64,000 bases of DNA, from contig NC_092677.1 in assembly GCF_964355755.1 (NCBI RefSeq), positions 4,655,001 through 4,719,000 on the forward strand. The letters run 5' to 3'. Numbering within the stretch: position 1 is the first letter of the stretch; every line of letters begins with the position of its first letter. The translations under genes and the position numbers were made by a program. The notes beneath the pieces were generated by a model that was not told where the DNA came from, made no database searches, and was given only the letters and a program-made list of their open reading frames with translations. Origin of the DNA: Antedon mediterranea. Lineage: Eukaryota; Echinodermata; Crinoidea; Comatulida; Antedonidae. Below are positions 39,601-50,798 of this stretch, in pieces.

Positions 39601-42600
39601 CTTTTCACACTCAGTTTCTAAATCCTTTAGAGCTGCTTTCAAATCACCCTCATACTTTTCTTCCATTTTACTTATTTCCTAAATAAACCAAAATTATTAT
39701 TAGGTAATGTTTACAAATGAAAGAACAATTTTCTTTAAGTTAGCAAGTACAATATAAGTACTGTACAACATGTATCCTATTTTTTTTTATTTAGAAGTTC
39801 TACTACAAACTATTTTAATATTTAAAAGTACTACTAGAGTATATAGTACTACTACTGTATACATTTAAATAAGTCCTATCAGTGTCACTTGCTTTCTGCT
39901 AGCCATTGTAGCATATTAGAAGGTGAAAAATCACTCTAAAACTTGAAGATGCGTTTTAGCTTATATGTAAGCAGTATTTGTGGCATTTGCATTTTGTTAA
40001 AGGCAATTTTCCCTTCATAAGCCGGTTCTTCCCTACTTTTTTTAATGCACAAGATAACGCATAGGATTGTACTGTACACAGAATACTAACTTTTTCATTG
40101 TTATCTTCTAATTTCTTTCGTTGCTCTTCCTTATGTTCTTTAAGCTCATTTTCAATCTTTTCCGTCACTCGCTTCTTTTCTTTATTTAACTTCTCATCCT
40201 CACTTTCTTTCACTTCGTGGAGTTCTTCTTTGATTTCATTAATTTTCTTTTTCATGTCATTCCTTGAAAATTAATAAACATTAATATATTAGTATATAAC
40301 ATAATACAGCAGTGATGAATCTGTCTATTTCAATTATTCAGCAGCACAGTGGGTCCTTAATTAAAATCACTTTTAGAATCACAATTGTAATGTATATCTT
40401 TGCAGCACAGTCCATGTTCCCTCTGTGGAGGCCTTTGGTTTTAAAGTGAGTCAGTATCCTATTATACTGACCTCAACCTTTCCTCTTCTTCCTCCTCCTC
40501 TTTCCTGATTCTCTCTTTCATTTTTCTCAAGTTGTCAGTTTTCCCTTCCATCAGCATTGCTTCTTCATCTTCTGCTTCCTCTTTTACTTGACTTCTTAAT
40601 TCTCTAACATTTTTGAAAAAGACAAATATTAATAATTTGATTGGCTTGTCAAAGCAAAGAATGAGAAAGAATGGTTGTGTAAATCTGCTTGACATTAGGG
40701 TAACATATCTAATAAATAATAATTTAATAACTCAACCCCAAAAGACTCACTTTATTGTTTGTTCTTTTTCTTTCTTCAATTTTTCTTCCTCTTTCTCCAC
40801 TTCATTATCTATTGTTTTCTTCAATTCCTTTATCTTCTCTTCTTTGTCATCCAAAAGATCCAGTTTAACATCCTCCAATTCACTCTGTAATCGTTCCTTC
40901 ATCTCTTTTATTTCCTTCTCATTTTGCGCTCTTAATTTCTTCTCTTCTTGTTGGAGGTCATCTTGCATTTCTATTCGTCTATAAAGTATAGTACACGATA
41001 TAATTGGTTTTTCTTTTAACACTATTTGGGTAAGGAAATTAGAAGAACCTCTATTAAGTGTCCTCTGAATAGGTATATGTTACCTCTTGTTCTCTGACAA
41101 AACCCTTAAGGTCTAATATAAAATCCCTCAACAGTTTTTATAAATTCATCAGTGTATCTACATGTTCAGTTTTATAATTGAATTCCTAATAAAAAAAAAT
41201 AAAATGAGCAGTTTACTTAAGTGCTGCACTAGCTTGGATTTCTGCTTTATGTTTTCTCTCCAATTCTTCATTTTCTTTCTCCTCCTTTTTCTTCCTCTCT
41301 TCTTCCTTTACTGCACTGTCATTATTCTTACTACTTATTGGTTTCTTCATCCATTTATCCATTGGGTTTATCTATAACACAAATTATTAATAATAGTCAT
41401 AAATATATATAAATATTTTTTAAATTTTTGTTTGAAGTTGGTAAGTATTGGGAATCGAGTACTAAAGTCATTGGTGAAAACATCAATTTAGCTTTTATAT
41501 TTTAAATGAACACTATCCTCAATGTACCTCATCTCTGGGAGTTGGCGAGTCGACAGGCTCTAGATCAGCTACGTCCATCACACCCAATCGTTTTGATATG
41601 CCAACACCAATTCCAAAATCCTAAGATAACAATAATAAATCTAAAATTAATATAAACAAATAGGAATATTGTGTTGTTGTACAGTGAAGATTAGTAATGT
41701 GTGCTTTATAAGATATTGATTATTAAAGTGGTTGATGCTGATTAAAAAATAAAAATACTCACTACATTAACATCGTCATCGTCACTATCTGAAACTCCAG
41801 CACCTTTCAGCATCCTTAGTTCAGATTCCGATTCCTGTTGAGCCATAACATAAACATAATATATAACATATTTATAATTTATGCGCATTGTATTTTCTAG
41901 ATAAATAAAATTCTAATCCCAAGTATCTGAGATTTTAAACAATGTTTTCATTAACAAAGAAAATCATCACAAATAGCTTTATAAGAGGAGCTAGTTTTCA
42001 TTTGACACATTGTTTGACACGTTCCTTAAATACAAAATATGGCAAATATCACCACTATTACATAATTGATGAGTAGAAATATTAAATAGTGAAAGTTTAA
42101 TTAACTAAAAATGTGCTTACCCCATAGCTCAGGTCATTAATGTCCTTCAAATCGAGGTCAAGGTTCAATCTTGGTGTTTCAGATTCTTGCGACTAAGTAA
42201 AGGAAAATTCATAATACAGTATTAACAAATTTAATTTTGTTTAAGTATACCCATTTAAATGTATATGAAAGTTGAAAACGATTGATTGATTTTACATAAT
42301 TTAAAGTTTGCGGTAATTTGTTGTTGATCAACTCTCCCAAAACTAGACTTTTCTTGAGGTCCAAAACACATTCCGAATACCAGACTTTAGGTAAATTAGG
42401 TCAGCCCAAAGGAGAGTTGACTGTACTTGAAAAAATAAAATTTACCTCATCTGAGAAGTCTGGCATCATTTGTACTTTTTCCTCTCGAGCACCCTGTAAT
42501 ACTGTTGTTTTCTGAGAACCATTTTTGCTTTTCAAAAACCGAGATGGATCATTTGACTGGCCTAGATCACTCTATATAACAAAACAACACATTGTATACA

Positions 42601-45048
42601 GTAACTATGTGGTCAACTGTATACTCAACAAAGTACAGATTTTACTAATAAAAACAGTTCTAACTTTTGTTTCCTTTATTCTGAACTATATATAATTTTA
42701 AAACTATTTAATACAGTATAATATTTAACAACATTTCTTGTTGCTACTAAATTCACTAAGTAACAATTGTCCATAGGACTAATCATCCTTATAAAATGGC
42801 AGAAAAAAAAAGTTAACTAGTTTAACAATTTCCTTTTTTTTATAAATATTTTCTGTTTATCATACTAGATAAATAAATTTAAGAATTAATTACACCAAAT
42901 GTTGAGCCCAATGTTCCCTTCAGTGGGTCTTTTATTGAGCCAAGACCACCTAGTTTGCCACCAGCTGTACTGCCTAGAGACCCTACACTAGAGCCTAGAG
43001 TTGTGTCTTTTTTCAATGGTGCAAGAGACTGAAAAAGAACAAGCACAAAAGTTTAGCAATTTTATACAGTACTACAATACAATCATAAATTTGTAATTAA
43101 CTTATGATCAGCAAGAAACCAATATGGTAAACACATACCAAGTGACTATCATCATCATGAGCTACGCTAGTTAGATCAATTAATTTGCTGCTGGTCTCTA
43201 GTTTAAAAAGGGCATTATATAATTAGTATAATCTCAAGCCATTTTTATTATTTAAAACGCTGATAAAATAATAACATACTGATCCTAAGAGTCCAATTTT
43301 CTTCTCATTAACATCCTTCTTAGCTGCTTTTTTTTCTTTCTTGTCTTTTTTCTTCTTTCCATCTTTCTTACTTCCGGACGCTTTTCCAGACAAGGCTAGC
43401 TTCTCTCGCTCTTCCTTGACCATTGACCGGTAGAATTCATCACAAGGGTGATCCCACACACTGTCCCCAGTTGAAAAGTTGAAGTAGTAGATGTCTTGAT
43501 TTGTGTCTTGACTATCGGATTTAAATATAATTTTAATACAGTAAAACCCCTTCTTTGATATACCCCTATTCAGGGGACACTCCTATTCTTAATCTCAGCA
43601 AGATGAATTTTGTTTGGTCCTGAAGGTGTTCCCTTAATAGGAGTTTTACTGTACACCCATCAGTCTCATTTATTAGTCATGCTTAAACATGGTATTTGCT
43701 ATGATCCAGAGATTGGATTTTAACCAGTTTGCCAGCTTATCTGAAATCTACAGTAGCCCTTACCATGGTTTCCAGTCTTCTGGTAAAGGTGCAATGATGC
43801 CTTCACGGGCAATCCACATCAACTCTGGGTCTTCATCTGGGTCTATACCAATCACACCTGCATACTCTCTAATTTCTATCAAAAGCAAACACAACATTTT
43901 GTTTCAATAATTTGTGATTGGGATTTGAGCTTCATCAGGCATGCCTATCTATGGAATGTTGGGTAATTTTATTCTGAGAGGTGATCAGAGGAGTACGAAA
44001 TATTTAAGCGTAACCAATTGAGGATATGTCTAATTATATGTCAAATCATTACATTGAATATCTGAATAGCCTATAGTATAGTATAAGATACAGAACAGAA
44101 CAAGTAACCTGAGTAGCCTATAGTATAGTATAAGATACAGAACAGAACAAGTAACCTGAGTAGCCTATAGTATAGTATAGATACAGAACAGAACAAGTAA
44201 CCTGAGTAGCCTATAGTATAGTATAAGATACAGAACAGAACAAGTAACCTGAGTAGCTTATAGTATAGTATAAGATACAGAACAGAACAAGTAACCTGAG
44301 TAGCCTATAGTATACAAATAATGAATGTTTATGAGTGCAATGGTACAAATAATGGCACGAGGTGAATGATGAAAGGTTATATCAACGAGGCAAAGCCGAG
44401 TTGATATAACCTTTCATCATTCACCAAGTGCCATTATTTGTACCATTACACGAATACAAAACATTCATTATTTGTTTTATATAACATCTAGACGTTTTTT
44501 TTTCGTACACAAAAATGTTTCAAAAAGTACTATTTAACGATCGTTGAATAGTGCGTACTATTGCACGCCATGTGACCCACATTCGTCCAATCAAATGACA
44601 GGAATTTATATAGGTGTTATATAATATAGTATAAGAAACAGAACAAGTAACCTGAGTAGCCTATAGTATAGTATAAGATACAGAACAGAACAAGTAACCT
44701 GAGTAGCCTATAGTACAGTAGAAGATACAGAACAGAACAAGTAACCTGAGTAGCCTATAGTATAGTAGAAGATACAGAACAGAACAAGTAACCTGAGTAG
44801 CCTATAGTATAGTATAAGATACAGAACAGAACAAGTAACCTGAGTAGCCTATAGTATAGTATAAGATACAGAACAGAACAAGTAACCTGAGTAGCCTATA
44901 GTATAGTATAAGAAACAGAACAAGTAACCTGAGTAGCCTATAGTATAGTATAAGATACAGAACAGAACAAGTAACCTTCTTCATTTGGTTGGTAGTTCTC
45001 ATCATAGTCTTCCTCCAGAATAAGCTGATCTCCCATTAAAGAAGACAT
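33633..45048 (-). CDS. CEP164: CEP164 orthologue, 28 coding exons, 1391 aa
   Basis: Coding exons 5' to 3': 44976-45048, 43764-43875, 43280-43511, 43139-43195, 42894-43028, 42446-42571, 42121-42192, 41763-41834, 41528-41620, 41217-41371, 40751-40978, 40472-40603, 40091-40262, 39556-39678, 38999-39118, 38359-38481, 37858-38154, 37567-37754, 37106-37247, 36685-36745, 36403-36542, 35944-36062, 35493-35703, 35257-35361, 34895-35051, 34170-34679, 33882-33960, 33633-33774. The frame closes across all introns. The N-terminus ([29 protein letters not shown]) and the WW domain ([18 protein letters not shown]) match vertebrate CEP164. Residues about 340-840 are Glu/Lys-rich coiled coil, mostly on roughly 40-codon exons. 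The C-terminal boxes [15 protein letters not shown] and [10 protein letters not shown] are also present. CEP164 is a mother-centriole distal-appendage protein needed for cilium formation and, through its N-terminal region, binds TTBK2. Human CEP164 is about 1460 aa, so this copy looks complete. Confidence 0.95.
36148..36287. mobile_element. MITE, 'ctacactatcaaac' family, in a CEP164 intron
   Basis: Inverted ends 'ggtctacactatcaaacttt' and 'aaagtttgatagtgtagaga' bound about 140 bp. The internal 'cactaccatattt' words are shared with 60672-60806. No coding capacity is present. Confidence 0.75.
38572..38930 (-). mobile_element. tRNA-derived SINE in a CEP164 intron
   Basis: On the minus strand an RNA polymerase III A box (TGGCCGAGCGGTTAAGAC, 38905-38922) and B box (GGTTCGAGGCTC, 38865-38876) mark a tRNA-like head. 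It most resembles a Leu/Ser-type tRNA start. A tRNA-unrelated body follows, including 'gacgaataggggg' and 'accggtgtactagtcc'-like words, and then an A/T-rich tail ending near 38572 (minus 'aataaataaaaataaaaaaa'). A tRNA gene is unlikely because the body continues for about 300 bp and there is no clear cloverleaf closure. Confidence 0.8.
42322..42426. mobile_element. Possible small MITE in a CEP164 intron
   Basis: Short inverted ends 'caactctcc' and 'ggagagttg' flank about 100 bp without coding capacity. Only one copy is seen in the window, so the call is weak. Confidence 0.35.
43537..43653. mobile_element. Tc1/mariner-like MITE in a CEP164 intron
   Basis: The ends read 'tacagtaaaaccc' and 'aggagttttactgta', with TA at both outer edges. 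The inside has 'ctattcaggggacac' and 'gttcccttaatagg', which form a second imperfect inverted pair. A 'TACAGTAAAAC' end with a TA target fits a mariner-derived MITE. Confidence 0.6.
44066..44313. repeat. 47-bp minisatellite in CEP164 intron 1, part 1
   Basis: About five copies of a 47-bp unit contain 'gtagcctatagtatagtata' and 'agatacagaacagaacaagt'. The array is split by a foldback insertion at 44314-44625 and then resumes. Confidence 0.93.
44314..44625. mobile_element. Foldback insertion inside the CEP164 intron minisatellite
   Basis: An imperfect hairpin has arms 44314-44386 and 44400-44475 ('acaaataatgaatgttt' with its inverse; 'gatgaaaggttatatcaac' with 'gttgatataacctttcatc'). A further 150 bp follow, with inverted ends 'tatataacatcta' and 'ataggtgttatata'. 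It has no coding capacity and lies between two minisatellite units, so it entered after the array formed. Confidence 0.7.
44626..44975. repeat. 47-bp minisatellite in CEP164 intron 1, part 2
   Basis: About seven more 47-bp units, some with 'gtagaagata' or a 9-bp deletion. The last unit ends in 'gaacaagtaac', which is itself the 5' splice site (minus GTTACTTG) of CEP164 coding exon 1. Every unit therefore repeats that donor-like sequence. Confidence 0.93.
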
Positions 45049-45878
45049 TATTATGGTTTCTAACTACAGGTTATTCTTCAATGAATAAGTTCCTATAAAG
45101 AAAAAAAAAGAGGTTTGATAACAAAATAATAATAATAGGTAGGTTTATAATAGTTATTACTAGAATAATTCTAGGCCCTATTACATTACATACCTAAATA
45201 AATACAATTAATTAATATAATCCTATTTTATGCAGGGTCTGTGCAGTGTCAATCATAGTCTTTGCTTGTGCACGTAACACACGAAATTAAAATGCATAGG
45301 CTAAAAGATCTAACGGTCTAGCCTAGCCTAACTAACACAGAATATCCTAGGCCTTCTAGCTCGTTCGCTAATCAACCAAGGCTACGGCCTCCTAACCTAT
45401 AGATAGGCTAGATAGGCCTTTTTTAGTTTAAATAGAGGAGAGGAGAGCCAGCAGAATGCAGGCCTAACTAAAATACTAATAAATATACTCAGATTGTACA
45501 CAACAATGCGGTTGTGATATTGTTGATGTAAACCATAAATATATACTTTGTAAACATACACATTGTTCGTAGACTTCAATGCATTCAAAACAGTAGATTT
45601 CGATCAAAAATGATGTCCTTATAAACATTGTGTTTAGTGATTGTTTTTGTATTTTTTATTTAGCGTCGTTTTATTGTCAGCCGACGTTGAGGGCCAGCTA
45701 TGAGCGGCCACATTCGTATTATTTCCCGTGGTAAAGTAGTAATAAACTCTTAATAACAACTTTAGTAAAACAAAACAAAAACATATTCAATTTGTTTCCT
45801 TGCTAATTTATTTTGTGTATAGTTAACATAAACATTTATAGAAAGCTACAATTTTAAAGCAACATAAATTGAAATAAC
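45049..45878. other. CEP164 upstream region
   Basis: No ORF of substance is seen. An acceptor-like 'ctttatag' (minus) at about 45093-45100 suggests that exon 1 begins there, with a non-coding exon further upstream whose position I cannot fix. The promoter probably lies between 45100 and 45750. Confidence 0.45.
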
Positions 45879-45914
45879 TAGATGGTACGCTCGCTTCGCT
45901 CGCGTACCATCTAG
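45878..45914. repeat. Perfect hairpin with 13-bp arms
   Basis: 'ctagatggtacgc' (45878-45890) and 'gcgtaccatctag' (45902-45914) flank an 11-base loop (tcgcttcgctc) that is itself nearly palindromic. It is probably the tip of a small foldback element. Confidence 0.85.
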
Positions 45915-46160
45915 GTTGTAGCCGCGACCTACACGTACTGCTTGTTTTTAAATTCAAATTCTATATAGTTTATATATAATTCATTGGTGCAGATTATCTA
46001 TTTGTTGTTATTTTTTATATCGTTATATACTTTTTACAGTACACCAAACACATATTGGTAAGTTTCATCATGGGATTTGAACAATATAATGTTTGATTGC
46101 TTGTTTGGTGCACGTCATAATGACGTAATTGTTTTTATACGTTTAGGTCTAGTCTACAAC

Positions 46161-49100
46161 TTATGTATTCCGAATGTTACTATAAGGTGATTCTACTAGA
46201 ACTTTCCCTTCATTTGATGACGTACTGACAACACATTTCCCCTCACTTAGGTTCGGCTCTTCGTAAATGGCAGCACTCTCCGAATCGTTCACTTCTTGGT
46301 ATTGATTATTAATTTCGATTTCTCTTACTCGTCTCTGCACCCGTCTATGCGCCTGTATTTCCTTGAAGAAAAAAATGATAAAAAGATATGCACCGTAAAT
46401 TTGATTGATAAATTAATGAACGTATCCTATACTGTGAAAAATAATACCATCTGTCCCGATGTCATAGATAATACAATGGTTTGCCAATGGTATCTTCTCT
46501 ATTTCTACTAGTTTCTGTCGAAGCAAAGTTCATCATACATGTTTACATTAGTCGCTCGTGATCTTAAGAGTTTGTTCCCAATTGTTTGGATAATTGGCAG
46601 TCGTTTGATTTGATTTGCCTGACTGGAAACGGAACCGTGCCGGAATATTTATTTTAAAATACCTTGAGTTCTTCAGAAGAGGTTTTACGTGACGTAGTCC
46701 TACTGGCACTACCAGTGCTGAGCTCTTGGTAAACACCAGAACCACTTGATGCAAACTGCAGTGCTTGATACTGAGAATGTTGACATTTTATTTCTCTTAT
46801 TCGTCTTTCCTACACAAACAATATTATAGATACGTTTTGGTGAAAGTGTAACATTATAAATATTGACACATTAGTTAGTTGCAAACACCGCCTGTGTCAT
46901 AGGCTACAATTTGAATTATCATACATGATTGGATAAAAAGCATCATGTGAATAATAATAATGCGTAGGTCCTATAACATACAGAATCATATAAGTAATGA
47001 TGTTAAATGCGCGTTTGTCTATCTAAAATAGTGTTGTGGGATTTAATCATGTACTTATACATTTATCCAATTTAATCTAATATATATAGGTACATGATTT
47101 AATAAACATCTACTTACATAAATATAACGGGTTGTTATGAATGTAGGAACGGAGCCGAAGATAAATGCAAAAATAGCTACTAGTACTGTAACTATCGGAA
47201 ACGATTCATCTAGAACGAGCTGATCTAGAAAATTAAATAATTGAACATTGTAAACACAAGAATAGAATAAATACAGTTTGCATTGCCGCTTGGTATGAGG
47301 TACTTTCTCATTATTCACTATATCTTTTAATTATTACTAAAGTTAATTCTTAAATGTTACCGTTAGACTGAATTCTTGTTTTGAATCCGTTCTATTTCAA
47401 AGAGTATAAATTAAGGTCATAAAACATAAAAAACGCAGGTGTACCTGTATAACAGTTCTTTAGTATTGTTATGTCATTAAACTTTTCATTCTCTGCATAA
47501 CATGTAATATTTGATTGACATGTCTCATCATTAATTTCTATAGTTGCTGTACTTTCTCCTCCTCTCTTAATCTCTTTTCCATCTTGTAATATCAATACTG
47601 ATGATGGCTTGGGATTGCCCTCTGCTGTACATGTTGCTACACCATCTTTAGATGTGAAATCAACATGAATATCTAAGAAAACAATAAAACAATCGGCTGG
47701 ATGAAACTCGATTCGTAATTATTAGTTGTTTAGCGAAGAATTGGTGTAGTACGGCCAAAAGCTAGGCGGTTTTGGTGGTATGGAGTGGTGTGTATGGGAC
47801 GGGTTTTCAACTGTTGTCAAAATAAGAACAGTGTTATTTGTACATACAATATACAATTAATTCTCTTGCTTCACTTGTTTTAGCATCCTCTCCTTTAAAC
47901 TGGTCACTTAATGCTTTACATGTATATCTCCCACCATCTTCTCCAGTTGCTGATTTAATTTTAAGAACTGACTCTGATCTGTATTGTGCAATTTCATATC
48001 TAGAAGGGTTGTTGGTGTTGACTGTCTGTCCATCTTTATACCAAGTAATGTGAGGAATAGGATCCCCATCAGCTTTACTACAGATAAAGGTCACTGATTG
48101 ACCTTCGTTGATGACATTTTCTGACGCAGAAAGAAGTGGTTGATCCAAGTCTGAGTAAAATTAAAATAGTGCAAGTAGTATCGTAGTTAATATACCAAAT
48201 TTCAATCAATCAATAAAGTAATCTTGAAATACAACCTTATTTAAAAAGAGAAATTTCCTTGTCTTTACAGTTGCCAGATATGGCATACAGTCGGGAAGCA
48301 TTACATATTTTAGACATTTAGGCCCCTATGCTTATTTTGTATGATTAGAATTATTCTAATTTCAGGAAAATTTTACATCATTTCTTTCCTCTCGGGAAGT
48401 TTGTTTTAGCAAACGAACTATTTAAAGGGCAAAATGATGCTTTCAATGTGAAAAAAAATTAAAATTTCTGTCAATAAGTTTTGTTATATGAATATGAATA
48501 ATAATAAGAAGTTGTTAAAATGAGTATGTTACTCACAATATACAGTTAGAATAGACTGATTTGATCTTCCAATTTCTCCATCCATTGTTCGTATCTCACA
48601 CAGAAATGTTCGTCCAGAATCATATCTCATTGGCTGTGACATCACCAAGTCAGCTTTCCCAGGTTTTATGTTTAATTTAAAACGTCCATTTTGTATCTTC
48701 TTATCATTAACAAGTACAAGAATAAATAAATTGCCATCTAGCATACCGGTACCCCATTCTATTGCATAAGGTGCAGTAGTAAACTGTGAATAATCACAAG
48801 TTATAACCACTTCAGCATCACCTTCCTTGGCTGTCTGGTCAGATGTTGTCACTAATTGGCATCGTGATTCTATAAAGATTATCAAACGTCCAGTCTTTAT
48901 TATACAGTAATAGGCTATTAATTGAAAACTGTATATAAGATGTTTTTTTTTTAAACTTTAATTGAAATTATTGATGAATTCATTCATATATTTGTAATAA
49001 TAATTGAGATAAAGTGTCTTGATAAAGCAATAATCATACATAACAACATTATAAATCTTATTTTGATTTAACATTCATTTGTCTGTTATTTTAAACAGAT

Positions 49101-49221
49101 ACAAATTATAATGCCTTTATCAGACCATATTCTATTGCATAAAAACTATAATTAGGTAGTACTGAATTAGTTTACCGAATAAAGAGTGTATAACAACTAA
49201 CAGCACCAACCATACAGTCAT
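46161..49221 (-). CDS. Ig-superfamily receptor, copy 1, 7 coding exons, 451 aa, tail type A
   Basis: Exons are 49176-49221, 48537-48869, 47848-48150, 47445-47672, 47118-47224, 46663-46809 and 46161-46352. The frame closes exactly. The start MTVWLVLLVVIHSLF is a signal peptide. Residues 16-126 form a V-type Ig domain (VVITCDYSQF, ending DSGRTFLCEIRT). Residues 127-227 form a C2-type domain (SVTFICSKADGD, TWYKDG, GGRYTCKA). Residues 228-303 form a third domain with four cysteines and no Trp. The membrane segment is FPIVTVLVAIFAFIFGSV near 312-329. The tail has SQYQAL and SPYSNI, both fitting the ITIM pattern, plus VYQEL, YQEV and YEEP. It looks like a cell-surface receptor signalling through SH2 proteins. 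The ligand is unknown and I cannot name an orthologue. Confidence 0.88.
46602..46650. mobile_element. Fragment related to the 27.3-kb MITE
   Basis: 'ggaaccgtgccgga' matches the inner terminal repeat of the element at 27252-27439. It lies in the last intron of receptor copy 1. The match is short, so the call is weak. Confidence 0.35.
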
Positions 49222-50798
49222 ATCTGTGGGGAAATGATAATATTTACATTCAATAGGCTTAATTAATATTGAAGTTCCCATCTATAATGGATGTAGTGTA
49301 TACCTTATCTGTTTCACTATTTTTTCATTTCATTTCATTCATTTTATTCATCAATTAAAATAATTATAAAACATGTCAAAGATAAAATGCATACAAGATG
49401 AAAAGGATCAACAACAAAAAGCTAAAAGCTTCAACAGGGTTGAAGACAACTATAAAACAGCTAATACTATCAATATGCCTAAATAAAAATAATAACAACA
49501 GATATCAGAATCGTCATAATGATTCTACTTACGGTAACTTATCATCATTGATAAAGTCTTCAAATCAATGTTGACAACGCGCTCCTCCTTTACCCTCTTA
49601 CACATAAACAAATTTAGATTACACTTTTTCATTAGAAACCAATCAATAAACGCCAATAACCATTATTACTATTAAATTAATTACTCACCTCTATTTCTGT
49701 GTACCTGCATGTCTGCGTTTTCATTTTTGTTAAAGATATACAGACAATCTTTGATATATATGTAATTTATTTGTTTCGATCTCGTGAAAAGAAGTTGGTT
49801 CGTTAGTTTCAATTATGTTATATCGTATTATTGCTGATTTGATTAATTTGTTACCACACAAACAAAATGACAACTTTTGTAAAAAGTAAACACTAATAGT
49901 CTCCATTTAATCTCGCCTTTTAAACTAACTTTTCGGAGATTTTCGATTACATTGCAACTCGTTTCCAATTGAAACTATATTTCTTCTACCCACCCGGAAA
50001 AGAGTGTTGTTATAAGTTTAATTGCTCAAATACTAGAGGAAAAAACTCCACAATTGTTGTTGATTGGTCTACACCTGTGTAGTTAAAAAAATGTCACATA
50101 ATCTACAACATGCTGCTGCTTATGTTTTATATTTTATACCTAAATAATGTATTATTATATGTGTGTTGATAAATACTAAATACATTTAGGCCTAAGAAAT
50201 ATAATAATAACACTAAAAACTTGAGTCAACTAATAATACTCATTTATACAGTTCAGTTTAATTATTGTCTAATTAAACATTTGTGTACAAAAATAGGGTT
50301 GTACTGGCTAATTTGAATTATCCCCTTACAGACATGCTTATTTAAAGACAAATCGTGTGACACAAAAACAATCCTCAAAATTATGAAACACAAGAGAACT
50401 AGGCCTATAGATTTATTATTGGAATATAATCATATAGATTTTTTTGCTGTGCACATGTCCTTTAAACAACGCGATAAAAACAGTATAATAACACTACTTA
50501 TTTCTACCTATTTTATAATGCTGCTTTCATTACATTAGTATGCCTGGTCCCCTAGATGATAATAACGAGAATAAACAAACGTATTTTATACATAAATTAC
50601 GCTTAGGCAACTTTCAATTGTTATTGTACCGTAGTCCTATATTATGTTTTTGTTATGACTCTCGTATACTTACAGAAAACCATTTTGTATAACACTTTCG
50701 CTTATATATTTCCTCGTTTACCATCTACTTTATGTTATATATTTATTTCCTTCATGCAAAATTAAACAACATTTTTTTGTATTTATTAATTTATATTT
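49222..50798. other. 5' region of receptor copy 1 and spacer to copy 2
   Basis: This holds the start of the first coding exon, a 5' UTR intron, the non-coding exon from 49689 and the promoter. Beyond about 49850 there is AT-rich sequence with no gene seen. Parts are alignable with 54230-55750 (for example 'cctagatgataataacgaga' words near 50550 and 55480), so the duplicated block extends through the spacer. Confidence 0.6.
49689..49770 (-). promoter_or_regulatory. 5' UTR exon and TATA-like promoter of receptor copy 1
   Basis: On the minus strand 'ataaattacatatatatcaa' (about 49750-49770) lies upstream of a short exon ending 'cagaaatagag/gtgagt' at 49689. The same order recurs at copies 2 and 3, with 'tgatatatatgtaattta'-type sequence (plus strand) conserved. 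A TATA box with transcription starting about 30 bp downstream is inferred. Confidence 0.55.

Noticed and set aside
43139-43197. First acceptor (after 'aactag') for CEP164 coding exon 4
   Set aside because: It would put a stop in frame. Using the AG two bases further in (exon end 43195) keeps the frame and closes the whole 1391-codon model.
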